Under the pieces are notes generated by a model. The model had not been told where the DNA came from, did not search any database, and saw only the letters and a program-made list of their open reading frames with translations. The position numbers and the translations under genes are program-made. From NCBI RefSeq assembly GCF_001641265.1, contig NW_020167521.1, forward strand, positions 186,001 through 250,000: DNA of 64,000 nucleotides. The letters run 5' to 3'. This DNA comes from Pseudogymnoascus destructans. Its lineage: Eukaryota; Ascomycota; Leotiomycetes; Thelebolales; Thelebolaceae. Of this stretch, positions 1-11,142 are shown in pieces (position 1 is the stretch's first letter; every line of letters starts with the position of its first letter).

Positions 1-536
1 GATGAGCTTGTTTGCATAGGATGCGACTGCTTCACCAGGGATCGGCTCAATACGAGCGGCGTGTGGGTCCAACAACGACGCCCATTAGGAGGTGGAGACT
101 CGAATGGCCCCATCGATATTAACCTAAGGAGAGAAAGCAGGGCAACAGCCTTATTGTCAGTGACAACGGACTGGTTGGGAAGGTCGGGGATGGCCGCGAG
201 ATGGTCGGAGCAGCGAGACAGGCGATATGATCAGCACTGTACTCGGCCGCAACTCCCCTTTGATCCTTCGGCCGGCCGGTGACGACGCCTATGTTGTCAT
301 CACAGGTGCCTTGATAGCAAATCTTTGCGACTCTGTATCTATCCTCGGCCCTCTGCCCTCAGCCGCACTACACCACCACGGCTACAAATGAAACGACTCG
401 TGAAGATCGCCGCTTAGGCCCGCTGCCGCAGGGCTGGATACGGGTTCGGGGTGAGAGGCAGCCTTCACAGCCGGTTTCTGTGGATTATTTTCGCAGCTTG
501 ATTCACTGGGATCCGAGGCTGGACGCGGATGCGCTG

Positions 537-675
537 AGAGATGGAGGAGAGATGGAGGAGAGATGGAGGAGAGATGGAGGAGAGATGGAGGAGAGATGGA
601 GGAGAGATGGAGAGATGGAGGAGAGATGGAGGAGAGATGGAGGAGAGATGGAGGGAGGAGAGATGGAGGAGAGAT
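537..675 (+). repeat. GGAGAGATGGA minisatellite
   Basis: A tandem array built on the 11-base unit GGAGAGATGGA, about a dozen units, with shorter units (GAGATGGA near 609, GGGAGGAGAGATGGA near 650) breaking the phase. One strand is almost entirely purine. Both strands stay open (Glu-Arg-Trp or Ser-Pro-Leu repeats), which is expected from the composition and is not evidence of a gene. Confidence 0.9.
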
Positions 676-791
676 ATAGGAGTTGTGATAAAAGACATTT
701 CTGTTGAAGTAAAAGTGGTATTACCTGACGATGACTTCAGACTGAGCCAAGGCCGGATCGGCGCACATTATTGCGGCGCAAATACGGTTCT

Positions 792-964
792 TGGTTTTGA
801 GAACGGGACGGGTGAATAACGGCGTATAGAAACGGTAACCCCACAACGCGCTAAAGGCATGCCGCTACTGTTTTGAGAACGGGTCAGTTACCGTTGATGG
901 TTTGAGAACGGGACACGTGAATACGAGGACTCATGCGGCGTATAGAAACGGTAACCCCACAACG
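792..964 (+). repeat. Pair of about 57-bp direct repeats
   Basis: Two copies of a block beginning TGGTTTTGAGAACGGGAC and ending with CGGCGTATAGAAACGGTAACC plus a few bases occur at about 792-848 and 898-964. The second copy has a short insertion (around 922-935) and a third partial TTTTGAGAACGGG lies near 871. They resemble scraps of a dispersed element or a duplicated promoter segment. Confidence 0.6.
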
Positions 965-1079
965 GGCCAAGTATAGCGTGTTAATATTTAATGGTCTGGA
1001 CCACCACGTGGGACATTGATGGATGGACATTTAGCACTTAGATGTTCACATCAGCCATCCTTAACATCCTCAACTCAAA

Positions 1080-2042
1080 ATGAAGGGGATTCCTTTGTCA
1101 TCTGCAGGCGATGCCGATGATGCCGATGATGCCGATGACGTCCGCATCGCCCTCGCGAAATGGAAACGGAGATACTACACCCTAGCAACCCTCTACATCC
1201 TCACCATCCTTCTCGTCGTGGCGTATATCCCAATGTCTGATAGCCCACCGACTGGGGCGGTCCGCTCGGAGGCTTATTTTGGAAATAGTGTGTTCCCGTT
1301 CATTGTCGATGGTTGGAGACACTCGGTGGAGTGCATGAAGGAGTTGGAAAGAGGCTAACAAACACCTTCAGTACCGAAGGAGATGGTCAGATTCAGGCTG
1401 GACGAGGCGTTTGTCCATGCAGGGTCGGGGACACCAGGGAACCGGTCAGTGTGGAACATGTTGTTTCCGCGTATGCTATTTGTTTTCTCATGTCGCGTGT
1501 CTCTCCGAGAGGATCTATTCTCCCGTGTAGCCTTGTTAGGTGCTTACGGGCTTGTGCTAACGACACTGAACTTATAGTTGGCGCGGGGTTCGTAGAGGTT
1601 CAGAAACCGTGGAACTACGGTCTAAGGGGGGGGGTTCCGGTCCCAAACACCGAGGAGGCGACAGAGATATACTCCATCTCAATGTTCCATCAGATCCATT
1701 GCCTGGTAAGGCAGCTCCTCATCCCCTTTCAACGCACCCCCAGTTATACCGTCTATCCGTTACTAAACGCAGGAATAGTCAATACTCAAGGACGCCTTCG
1801 GTCGCGACAGAGACGTGAGCGAACACCAAGCGGCGGAAAGTAACTTGGGTCACTGCTTCGACTATCTGCGTCAGGCGATCATGTGTACGGGCGATACAAC
1901 GCTGGAAACGGCACTGGTGAACGCTGACGATGTGATATCTGGTTTCGATGGATGGGGCGTTCTACACGAGTGTCGGAGCTATGAGGCGATATTTGATTTT
2001 GCGGAGGCGCATCGGATGAAAGATGACACTTGTCTTATGTAG
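1080..2042 (+). CDS. UstYa-like (DUF3328) oxidase, four exons
   Basis: UstYa-family proteins are membrane-anchored oxidases best known from fungal RiPP (ustiloxin-type) and other cyclic-product pathways. Proposed exons are 1080-1311, 1372-1470, 1578-1705 and 1779-2042, which keep frame and give 240 residues, a usual size for the family. A transmembrane helix lies at about residues 36-53. The first histidine motif is MFHQIHCL, just before intron 3. The second region reads NLGHCFDYLRQAIMC followed by DTTLE. Introns carry CTAAC-like branch points (about 1354, 1556, 1762). The donor of intron 1 is least certain, because the stretch between the helix and VPKEM is short and alternatives exist at 1288 and 1331. 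The second HxxHC motif has Asn in place of its first His, so activity may be altered. No precursor-peptide gene or other pathway enzyme is recognisable beside it. Confidence 0.78.
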
Positions 2043-2099
2043 GTTGTCGGATAGGCATACGTTGATTACTTGCCAGAGGAGAATGTATTGATAGAAAGC

Positions 2100-3060
2100 T
2101 GAGCAGGCTGCTGCAGCCTATTTTGGTGGCTTCCATACCGTCTTGTTATAAAAATTGCCTTTTGAGTACCTTAGCTGCTCGATGTTGCAGTTTTTAGACC
2201 ATTGAAAAAACGCCTCACAACCGCACTATCCCTGCTTAATGATGACCTTGAGCCAAATGCTCCCATTATTATAAATGAGGGCGGGTAACTATCTGCAGAG
2301 CATATGGCATTAGATGATACTCGCCTCTTACTACTTAACAGCCATGACTCTCATAAAACAGAGCGCTTTCTTACATTAGCAGAAGAGCATAACATTGTTA
2401 TTTGCTGCCTTCCTGCTCATACAACACATCTATTACAACCTCTTGATGTAGCGGTTTTTAAGCAGTGCAAACACTTTCATCAAAAGGCACTTGATCAAGC
2501 AGTACGTAGCTACGACTATGAGTATAAGCTACGTACGTTCCTTTCAGACCTCCCGCAAATCCGACGGCAATCTCTAACTGTCCGTACAATTCAATCTGGT
2601 TGGAGAAATACAGGACTATATCCATATAATCCTCTACTTGTAATTGACAAGATATAAGAGACTTGGAATCAGACACCTGATTATTAGCCATTTTCTTCGT
2701 ATAATATTATCTCAACACCGAAAACAACTATGCAAAGTGTGCAAGCGGTTGAACATTAGCAGAAGAGAGTAGAGGAAGCTTTCTCATCGCCTTTAAGAGA
2801 AGTGTTTCAATCATGTGCACGTAGAACTACAGTTGTTTTACACTAGGCAGAGCTCTATAAGACTGAGCTAAATATTATTACTTTACGTGCAGTAGAGCAG
2901 AAGGCAGCAAAGGCAAGGGCACGGAAATCACTACAGAAAGGAGGGCAGTTATATGCATTAGATGCACGGAAAATGCAGGAAGAGAAGGAAGCAAAGTTGC
3001 AAGCAAAAGCAGACGTAAGAGCAGCAAGGAAATCGGCTGATTAACGGAGTCACCGAAGGC
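2100..3060 (+). pseudogene. Decayed pogo-type transposon scraps (F3, then F2)
   Basis: About 2180-2210 matches a short piece of the F3 transposase (the LDVAVFGPLKK region near 53930). From 2232 to about 3045 the sequence matches the F2 transposase of 51152-52885, including LPAHTTHLLQPLDV, but with a large internal deletion near 2286 (the segment between NESG and LSAEHM is gone), a stop at 2655-2657 and several later stops. Catalytic region one is missing and the second catalytic motif reads LNSHDSH in place of LDGHDSH, so this is a dead relic. Coding then stops and the PIG-P gene begins within about 200 bases on the other strand. Confidence 0.85.
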
Positions 3061-3276
3061 ACGAAAATAGGGCACACACGAAGTGGTATGGGTGATGTGG
3101 CACATATATCCACACTTGACCTATTGCAAGAATCCCATGGTGTGTATGGGCGCCGCCATTGTTATCCAGATCGCGGGAGTTGGCCGCTGGGCTCGGTCGA
3201 GTTTCTCTGGATGCTGGTCCTCGTTCTGCTTAACCTTTCAAATGCGCCGCACTCCGGCAGTTGTGGCATCCTCTTC

Positions 3277-4110
3277 TCAGTCTCCACCCTCAACATCATC
3301 TCCGACCATCCACTCATCCTCCGGGTCCATATCCCTATCCTCCCCATACAACACTTCGCAAACGCCCCCCAACGGCACATCCAAGCACGCATCAGTTCCC
3401 ACGCTCCACACAGCCTTCCAATCCTGCTCCTGCCTCAAGCTCTTCATCCTCTTCTTCTCCAATTTCTCCTTCCTCCTCACCTCCTTCCCCTTCTCCACCA
3501 CCCCTGCGTGCTTCCCCTCCGGATTACTACTCTTCAAGCTCCCTTTCCCATCCAACGTCGCCACATTCGCCGCCTGATCAATAATCGTCTCAATGCTACT
3601 CATTGGCAGCGTCAGGTACCCCGTATTGTATGCCGCAAGCGCGACGTAGATGTACACAATACACATGACCAGCCAGGACGGGATCGCCAGCGACCACCAG
3701 CGGTTGGGGTAGTAGTATATCCCTAGCGCGTGCAGAAACGGGCTGGGCAGATAGCTCCACAGGATATACATGAGGAACGCGAGCGACGAGAACAGGTATA
3801 GCACGAAGCCGTAGTATTCGTAAGTCGGGACCTTGGGGCTGGCCCGTGGGACGGGCTCAAAGTCATCGTTATCGGAGGCGTCAGGTGTGGTAGGGCGGGA
3901 AGGCCGGAGGAGGGAGGTGAGAGAAGGCGAGGGTGGCAGTGGGGTCGGCGGGCGGTTGTAGAAAGGAGGTGCGAAGTAGTTGTGGTGGACGAGGGGAGGG
4001 GAGGGAGAGGGCGATGGCTCTGGCGAGGAGGAGCTGGGGGAGCCGTTGTAGTGGGACTGGAAGGCAGATTCGTCGTCGTCGTCATCGTCAGCGGAGGAGT
4101 AGGATACCAT
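3277..4110 (-). CDS. GPI19: PIG-P/Gpi19 subunit of GPI-GlcNAc transferase
   Basis: Subunit P of the endoplasmic reticulum complex that transfers N-acetylglucosamine to phosphatidylinositol, the first step of GPI-anchor synthesis. The ORF is 277 residues and has no intron. Residues 1-85 are low-complexity, rich in Asp, Ser and Pro. The PIG-P domain starts at about 94 with YEYYGFVLYLFSSLAFLMYI, a first transmembrane helix, followed by the typical lumenal YYPNRWW segment and a second helix (IPSWLVMCIVYIYVALAAYN), then NTGYLTLP. A charged linker precedes the C-terminal motif GGVCEVLYG common in fungal members. ATG at 4110 is the first in frame. The Asp-rich codons near the start form a CGT/CAT-type microsatellite at about 4070-4092. 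A housekeeping gene unrelated to its mobile neighbours. Confidence 0.9.
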   Translation of the reverse strand: MVSYSSADDDDDDESAFQSHYNGSPSSSSPEPSPSPSPPLVHHNYFAPPFYNRPPTPLPPSPSLTSLLRPSRPTTPDASDNDDFEPVPRASPKVPTYEYYGFVLYLFSSLAFLMYILWSYLPSPFLHALGIYYYPNRWWSLAIPSWLVMCIVYIYVALAAYNTGYLTLPMSSIETIIDQAANVATLDGKGSLKSSNPEGKHAGVVEKGKEVRRKEKLEKKRMKSLRQEQDWKAVWSVGTDACLDVPLGGVCEVLYGEDRDMDPEDEWMVGDDVEGGD

Positions 4111-4235
4111 TTCTTCGACACATGCACGAATCTGGAGATGGCGTATTGTTGTGCTGTGTTGGTCGTTGTCGTGGTCAGGATTAAAGTTGGGAGTTCACGC
4201 GAGGCTGTGGCTATGTATGCAAGGCTGACAAACAC

Positions 4236-4605
4236 TTGACGACCAACCCGGCGAGATTATGACAGTACTGGAGCAATTTCCTAATGAGAATACATAAAAT
4301 ATATATAAACTGGATAAGGAGTTATATGCCTTCTTTTTTCTTTATTACCAATATACTACGGACCATTAATGCAATTATTATGGTTGGGCGACCTGCAGGA
4401 CAAATTAACCAAAAAGGTTCATGACTTCCATCTAAACTGAAAATATACAAACGCCCAACGATGCTACAGTTCTAAAAAAAACATCCCCCCCCGGTTAAAT
4501 GCGAATAGTTTCATACCGTCGTCGTATGATCTTGCAAGTTTAAGACAGTTCCTTTACGTTTCCGCGTCCTGTGCCAGTGCCAAGACATTTTTGGAAGCCC
4601 CAATA
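4236..4605. other. Intergenic region, PIG-P to MFS
   Basis: An AT-rich stretch holding the promoter side of the PIG-P gene and the 3' side of the MFS gene. It includes a C-run near 4486. No ORF or repeat family was recognised. Confidence 0.5.
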
Positions 4606-6555
4606 TTATGTCCCAGGCGCATATATCAAACCTCTACATTCCCCTCCTTCCGTTCTTCCCTCATCTTCTTCCACCTCCGTCTCAACCCCCGAATGCACTT
4701 TCATCCTCTCCATCCCCACCGCCTTTCTCTCCCACGACGCACACGCAACTAGCACCCCCAGCGCAGCAACCCCAGCAAGCGCCGTCATCTGCACTCTAAA
4801 CACTCTCGCATACACCGCCTGCACCATCGCTAGCACATCGGGTTCAAACGTCAACGCTCCTAACGGACTTTGATGCAGCGCCTCCATCTGCCCATCTGAG
4901 AGGAAACTCCTTAGAGCAGGCTCAGAACGGGCGTTAAACAGCGCCGTAGCGATAGTGAGTCCAATAAAGCCACCCAGCGGACGTAGCTGCGCCGTTGCGC
5001 CCTGCGTTGCTGCGATCTCGCCTAGCTCCGAGTTTAGGGTAACTATCAGCGTGCCGGCTGAGAGGCACATTCCGACACCGATTCCGAGGAGGACTTCTAC
5101 TCCGTATAGGTAGTGCGGGATGCTCAATGTGTCGGGGATGGTTGTTAGGAGACCGAGGGCGAGGAGTTGGAGACTAGACCCGGCTATGAGGGTTGGGGAG
5201 GTGAGGTTGCGGCCTGAGGAGATGGCGCCGCCGATGAAGGAGCCGAGGCCGGTGGCGGCGGCGAGGGGGAGCAGGGAGAGTCCTGCGTATAGGGGAGAAG
5301 ACCCGTTGACGAGCTGGAAGCGTTCGGGCAGGAGGATGGTGGCTGTAATCAGGGGGAAGCCGGTGCAGAAGATGGAGCTGGGTTGTATCTGGTTAGTTCA
5401 TGGCAATGTCAGAGTAAAAAAGGGTGCAAGATGAGCATACCCGAAAGCGGCAGCCATGACGCTGCGCTTGAGAATGTGCATTGGGAATATGGGTTCGATA
5501 TTCGACCAGGAGCGCGTGCCAAGGAAGCCCTCCCAAGAGAAAAACGCGATCCAAAACACGCCCGACAGGACGAGGCAGGTGACGACAACCGGCTCTCCCC
5601 AGGAACGTCCCCCTGTCGTCGCCCACTGGAGGCCATAGACTAAGCATACAGAGCCTCCAATCATGAACAGTACACCGACGAAGTCGATGCCCAGGAATGT
5701 ACGCCAATTGCTACTATCAGAGGTCTTCACGCTAGTCGGCCAGATGAAGAAGATAGACGCCATAGCGATTACGGAAAATGGTAGGTTCATATAGAAAACC
5801 CACCTCCACGTCGACTGGTTCGATATCACACCACCCAAGATAGGACCTAGCACCCCTGACCCGCCGACCGTGAGTCCGATGCAGGCCGCGCCGGCCGCGA
5901 ACTTCGATGGATCCAGGACCTCGGCGATCATGACCATGCCCATGGAGTAGAGGCCCGCGCCGCCTAGGCCCTGAAAGGCACGGAAAACGATGAGCTGGAG
6001 GATTGTGTGCGAGAGGGCGCAGGCAAGCGAGAAGACCATGAATAGCGCCCAGGAAACAAGCATAATGGGCTTACGGCCGTATATATCGCTGAATCGCGCG
6101 ATGGCCATGGCGAAGCCTGGGAGGATTAGGGAGGCGCGAGGCTATGGTGGGAGGGCGACTTACTCATATATGTCAAAAGATAGGCCAGGACGATCCATGG
6201 CGATAGCCAAAAGCTCCCAAGTTCCTCTACGATACTGACCAGCGCCGTCCCTATGATAGTTGTGTCCAGAGTCGAGAAAAACACCCCAACAAAGATACTG
6301 GGGCATAAGATTAGCAGTGAAGAAGATTTGAGTTATCCTGGTGCGAGGAACATACCCTGCCAGTGCAACATTCCTCCTCCACGGTTCCACATGAGGCCAT
6401 GGCACAACATGTTTGTTAGCCGTGCTCGTGGCGACAACGTGGCTCTGGATGTCTTTCTCGGGTTCGGATCCGACGCAAGGGGCCACTGTCCCAGACGTTG
6501 CCATAATATCCATTCCGGGGCTCTCGAGTGCTTGAAGGTCGATATTGCTCGCCAT
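4606..6555 (-). CDS. MFS transporter, 14-spanner drug:H+ antiporter type
   Basis: A major facilitator that probably exports small molecules across the plasma membrane. Exons read on the minus strand as 6555-6356, 6297-6164, 6116-5441 and 5377-4606, with introns of 58, 47 and 63 nt, each with correct GT/AG and kept frame, giving 593 residues. After a hydrophilic N-terminus of about 65 residues come helix 1 (IFVGVFFSTLDTTIIGTAL), motif A (RFSDIYGRKP), and the antiporter motif C region GSGVLGPILGGVIS followed by WRWVFYMNLPF. The last exon adds several helices and a charged tail. Size and motifs fit the DHA2/14-TM group that often accompanies secondary-metabolite or toxin-export loci. The substrate cannot be told from sequence. 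The UstYa-like gene and the acetyltransferase are near, but they are not clearly one cluster. Confidence 0.88.
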
Positions 6556-7739
6556 TTGCCACTCGAATTCCTTGGGGGAAACGAGACTATCCGGGTTGCT
6601 ACTGGAGATTGTGGCGGCGGGTTGGGGTGCCGATATAAGGTTTGCCCTATACTATATGGCTCTACGCCTGGGAAAGAGACGGGAGCCACTAGCGGAGCTG
6701 GGTGACGTGGTAATATATGCGAACAAGAGATCGGTCCTCTAAATATCAATTCCAGTCACTGACAAAGACTCGGTGAACGTCTCTAGTAGCGTCAATGGCT
6801 ACCCAGGATATGTAAGGACTGGCCTCTCCTTTTCTCATACAGCAAGCGCAGTTCATTGATATTACGGCCGTATCTCGAAGTTTATATGCCAGGGCCCGAT
6901 CAAGCCCGCCAGTCGATTTCAAGCAGTGGGGAGCACGGCACGGAAAAGGAAGTGGAAGCTCTCGTACTTCCACATATATATCTTTGGCGGAGAAGTCGAA
7001 TCGTCGACGTCGAAAAAAGGTCAACCTGACCCCCTAACCGAAGCAAGAGGGCCACACTTTAAGTAATAACCGACTCTAGCATTATACCATCGGGCCACAC
7101 TATCCCGCCGCCCTTTGTACTGGGATGAGGCAGCTGGCACTATCGAGCCGCCATGGGGCTGTAAGAAAGTGACATTTGCGTCGCCTCCCAAGGTATTGGC
7201 TTGCATCAACTAAACAACGGCCATCCAAAACCTCCCCCCGACAAAGAATCACACATCAACCTGCCTCGGCCCTATCTCTTAAAACAACACTGTCCCGGTC
7301 GTCTACAGGGCATATCTAGCCTCTTCACCACGTACTCCACGGCCACGCCACGGTGGCGCTCAACCGAACGGGTGGAACGCGCGATTGGCCTTGTGGATGC
7401 AGAACATCAAAACGACGCTGATCCTCGGTTGCGGCGCTCAATCAAAAGGACTGCGTAGCGAGATGACAGTCCTATGGGGTCAAGTGCGCTCCATTGGGAT
7501 AAATGCTGGGGCCGGTGGCGCATGAGGCGCATGAGGCGGGTGGAAACAGTCGAAGAGGCCAGAAGGGGAACTGGTAAGCGACGTGGTGAAGGTAAGACGC
7601 CGGAGTGGTGCCGCCGTATTAACTTACTGTGTTCTGCTTTCCCGCTGTAAATTACTGATGGAGTCACGTGAAACCCGACCGTTCCGATTATTTTTCCCGA
7701 TGGGCCGACTGTACCACATATATTGTATAACCCCAGAAC
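6556..7739. other. Intergenic region without a recognised gene
   Basis: About 1.2 kb between the divergently transcribed MFS and acetyltransferase genes, presumably holding both promoters. Short open frames on both strands show no conserved motif. No repeat shared with the rest of the window was noticed. Confidence 0.5.
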
Positions 7740-8665
7740 ATGTTGGCGCCAAGCACTGTGAAGACGCCGGTGAGGGCCCAGGTTGATCTGATAGCCTGGG
7801 ACCCGGAATCCCCAGCCCATACGCAGAGGATGGTTCAGCATCGAATTGCATGCGGGTGGAAACAGGACTATATCGAAGGGTGGCGGGGTTTGCAGAGAGA
7901 GGGGAAGATGGGCCTTCAGTGGGTTGTGAGTTTCTCATTTTTGTTTATGAGATCTTACCATGCGGTTTATAACACCTGAAAAAGGCAATAATCCTTCCAA
8001 TCTTTACATTTAGCCATACAGTGCGAAGATTACAAGTGGTCGTATTTGTAATATATAATTCTAACTGCCAACGCAGGTTCTATCAGAGGAAGACCCAGAA
8101 AAGGAGGCAAAGCTCGCCCAGCACCTACTAAAGTACCCCGGAGACGCCACACCCATTCTTGACACCGCCACCTCTCTGGCTGGTAAGCCACGGTTACCCT
8201 CTTCACGGTCATTCGTCCCCGTGGGCCATATCTCTCTCGACTCAGCGAGCCCCAATCCTGGCCAAGCAGATGCCTCGCAAGGACTCTACTGCATCACTAC
8301 TCTCTACATCTCCCGCGCTATCCACGGCGGTGGGCTTGGCCGGGCTGCCCTGGACGCTATCGAGAGCCAAGCCATCAACGAGCCGTTGTGTGCGAAGATA
8401 TTGTCTCTTGATACTCTAGCAAATAGTAGCTGGAATAGAACAGATATATGGGAAGAGATGGGTCAGAAGAAGCCCGAGGTATTTGAGCCCCCCTCAATGA
8501 AATCGAAATTGGTGAGCTAATTGGAAACAGATATCAGCTGAGGATTGGTATGAGAGATGTGGATATAAGGCCTGGAGATACAGCGAAGGCCATATCCAGC
8601 ACCGGACCGACAATGGTAGAGTTTGGCCTCTAGATGGCGTCTTTATGAAGAAAACGGTAGCATGA
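7740..8665 (+). CDS. GNAT-family N-acetyltransferase, three exons
   Basis: Predicted acetyl-CoA-dependent N-acetyltransferase of the GNAT fold; the substrate is unknown. Exons 7740-7925, 8077-8478 and 8531-8665 splice in frame (introns of 151 and 52 nt) to 240 residues. The N-terminus contains RIACGWKQDYIEGW followed by the EGKMGLQWV segment seen in fungal members. The acetyl-CoA loop reads IHGGGLGRAALDAIE, matching the Q/R-x-x-G-x-G/A motif region in position and flanking helix. The last exon provides the C-terminal WYERCGYKAW motif typical of the GNAT beta-bulge region. ATG at 7740 is chosen because the conserved N-terminal segment follows it in frame; an upstream exon cannot be excluded. 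Only 80 bp separate its stop from a transposon relic. Confidence 0.8.
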
Positions 8666-8744
8666 ATGTGAACTAATGCCTCTTAATCCCAACTCATACG
8701 ATTGTTTGGCTAGGTGAAGTAGAAGGCGAATACATTTTATCTTC

Positions 8745-9500
8745 ATTATGTATGTGAAGTATGTGGTGGCAGTATAAGGAGCGAGATGCAATTCTGTATA
8801 CAATGTGATATAAAGTTTCTACTTATATGACTAAGAAGTCGTTGTCCTCCATCTGCTTTAGCACACGTTACTGGCTCGAGCATAAATTTTAACCACTTAA
8901 GTCCATGTAGATTGTTGTCCATCCTTTCAGTTTGCAGAGAAGTGCCATTTATCAATAACCTCCTGTGGAATCCAGCTTTGCAAAACGTTAAGACCTTTGA
9001 ATATGATAAGATGGTTGGTGGCTGTGCTATCCATATAGATGCATTCAACTACGGACACCCATGCTTAACAGCCTTAGTGCGCTTAATGGCATGTACGGAG
9101 TGTGGAATCAACAATGATTCAAGTACATTCCATAGTTCCAATTGAAAAGCCAGTCTCATTCATGTTATATATGTTGTGTTCTTTGATTTTAAGACGTGTC
9201 ACAAGGTCCTTATATGCGTCAAACCATCCTACTACCACGTCTTTGGTAACACTGTTCATCCTTTGTGATTTGATCTGTCTTCCTAGTCGTACTTGTAAGT
9301 GTAGATGCCATCTAATGAAGTGTAGAACCTACCCTTGCCCTAAAGTAGGTTTAGAATTTGGGTGTATGTGATGTCATGTTTAGGATGTGAATATTAGGAG
9401 AAAGTTCGAAGATGCGACAATGGTTGATGTGAATTTCATTTACAATCTCTTGTAAAATTTGATGACTAGGTGCGTAGCCACTGTTAGGAAGGACTTTTAT
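8745..9500 (-). pseudogene. F3 pogo-type transposase relic
   Basis: Read on the minus strand, this matches the F3 transposase of 53013-54311 from about its KVLTISGYAPSH region to LPPHTSH. Recognisable pieces are HGLKWLK (HGIEWLK in F3) and LILPPHTSH. Stops and frame changes are frequent and the LICDGHDSH catalytic motif is lost. The right side is cut by a solo LTR at 9501. Many differences from F3 are C-to-T or G-to-A, giving an AT-rich relic. Confidence 0.8.
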
Positions 9501-9872
9501 TGTAAGGACACAGGGCACCCAGCTCACAGTAATAGCATATGAGAGTGCGAGTCGGAGGCTAAATGGATGCTATCCTATAGGTCTACTATGAAGGATACAA
9601 AAAAGATGAAGGGAGAACCCCGTTGAGTCTGTTTCCTTAAGTACCCGAAACGGGCCCGACTCGGTTATCCCAACCCTAGCCCTGAACCTTCCACCGCAAC
9701 AGGTCTGCATCAACCCTGAACCCTACACCCTTACCGTCCCCCACTATAGTGTAACTCGCTATGTGCTCCTCTACTGGTTCGAAACCACACCGAGTCAGAT
9801 TTCATGCTTGTAGTGACCGTAACAGCTCTGAGGCAGGTTCTTCGAGTATCTAGATAAGGAGGCATCCTTACA
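9501..9872 (-). repeat. Solo LTR, TGTAAGGA family (372 bp)
   Basis: Starts TGTAAGGACACAGGG and ends GGCATCCTTACA, with the shared core ATCCTATAGGTCTACTA and GGATACAAAAAAGAT. It is the same length as the copies at 22479 and 56234. The flanks (TTTAT and GAGTC) do not match, and they belong to two different repeats (an F3 relic to the left, LTR-M to the right), so the original insertion site has been rearranged. Strand is given relative to the Gypsy-E LTR, which reads TGTAAGGATGCC in its coding direction. Confidence 0.85.
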
Positions 9873-10528
9873 GAGTCTGAGAACTCAGGGATAAGTCAGA
9901 GGTTAGCACCTCACTGACTTTTCAGAAACAAGGAGTAACAAGGTCAATGCTTGGAAGCTCGGAAGACATGGAAGTTGTGATAGTCGATTTACTGTATTGT
10001 CTGCTTGCCCTTTTTTAAGGAAAGGGCAATCCTATTTATGCTAAAGGAGTGTAGTTCTCTCATTTTCCAAGACTTTCCATGACTAACCAGGCTTGGTAAC
10101 TGTAGTCGACGTAAGAGAATCCCATAGAACCATCTCCTAGGTTCCTAGCCTATAGGAAGTGAAAGGAGGTCCAAGGTCAGAGTACCCCTATAGACAAATT
10201 ATGTCATAACTTAACCAATCTTGTGGGTAACTAAGGAGCGATGACGTGTAATGAGTCATAGAGGGTTGTAGAAGCTTTTGGATCTATCGTTCATGTTCCT
10301 AGGCCTCTAGTTGATAGAGATATGTCATGTGTAGTATTAGCCCAGTAACTAAGGAGTGATGTCATGTAATGAATCATAGAGGGTTGTAGCAATCGTTGAG
10401 TAGTATTGCTCTTGTTGTTGGTGTGACAAGCCAAAATATGTATAGTAACTTATAGGTTTGAGGAGGAGATTTCCAAGTTTGCTCTTAAGTTTAATAGCAA
10501 ACTGAGTACAACGAATGTCAGTATGACA
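9873..10528 (+). repeat. LTR-M fragment, right two-thirds
   Basis: Matches LTR-M (complete copy 12010-12945) from its GAGTCTGAGAACTCAGG segment to the end GTCAGTATGACA. The left third is missing where the solo LTR abuts. Internally it carries a variable duplicated block (AAGGAGTGATGTCATGTAAT type) also seen near 45660. Confidence 0.8.
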
Positions 10529-11033
10529 GTTAGGCCTGCTAACAACAGCAAAAACTCTTGTATACGTAAGAGAATGTGCTTCTTAAGTGGACTAAAGACT
10601 TAACAGCAGTAGATACTCTCTAGGGCATCGCCTACTAAAAGAAATAGCTAAGGAGCTACCTACAAAACGAATGTACAATTTAGACAATGTGACACGAACT
10701 CCCACTATAGCACACCCTTGATTTAACGCATATGAGAAAGTGGTTTAAGAGCATGGAATTGACTTAAAAAGACATATATAACATAGACAAGTCTGGATTT
10801 TCAATTAAGACAATGGAGTTAACATGTATAATACTCGATTCATCACTTCATACTTAGCACTAGGCTCATCCTAGCCATTAAGAATGGGTTTTGATAGTAG
10901 ACTATATTTGCATAGACAGAACTATTCTACTACCACTTAAAGTGAAGAACATCTTATAGAACTAGATACCAAATAGCGTATTCAACAAATGGTTCTTTTT
11001 AGCAAATATAAAGGGTTAGATGAGTAACCTTTA
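10529..11033 (+). pseudogene. F3 pogo-type transposase relic, strongly AT-biased
   Basis: A short stretch around 10780-10850 still aligns with the NMDETGFSIGTMEC region of F3 (plus strand), and about 10850-11030 with the following 170 bases. Almost every difference is a C-to-T or G-to-A change (for example CACCAGGCACACC in F3 against CACTAGGCTCATC here), so no frame is left. Confidence 0.65.
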
Positions 11034-11142
11034 TGTAACGCTGACTTCTAAACGATAGAAGACACAGAGGTTTTACTATATTAAGTTGAGCACGAAGCTC
11101 CTATCTAAGGAAATACTATCTACTTATATAGTGGCATCGTGC
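11034..11142 (+). repeat. Deleted copy of the Gypsy-B LTR
   Basis: Begins TGTAACGCTGACTTCTAAAC and runs to CACAGAGGTT as in the LTR at 14216. An internal segment of about 90 bases is missing, then it resumes at AGTTGAGCACGAAGCTCC and ends at about GTGGCATCGTGC. The 3' half of the LTR is absent, so it is a fragment, not a solo LTR. Confidence 0.8.

Larger units (their letters stand above)
1..1079. other. Upstream non-coding stretch with repeats
   Basis: No convincing gene was found here. Open frames over the minisatellite at 537-675 only reflect its purine bias. Near the right end lie two copies of a dispersed motif (about 792-848 and 898-964), then the likely promoter of the UstYa-like gene starting at 1080. 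A CACGTG-type palindrome occurs near 1005. Confidence 0.5.

Noticed and set aside
480..819. ORFs over the minisatellite (MEERWRRDGG-type repeats)
   Set aside because: All frames on both strands stay open because of the simple repeat; no conserved sequence on either side and no promoter or splice support.
1080..8665. UstYa-like, MFS and GNAT genes as a RiPP or metabolite cluster
   Set aside because: A housekeeping GPI-anchor gene lies between them, and no precursor peptide, synthase or cluster regulator was found, so the grouping may be chance.
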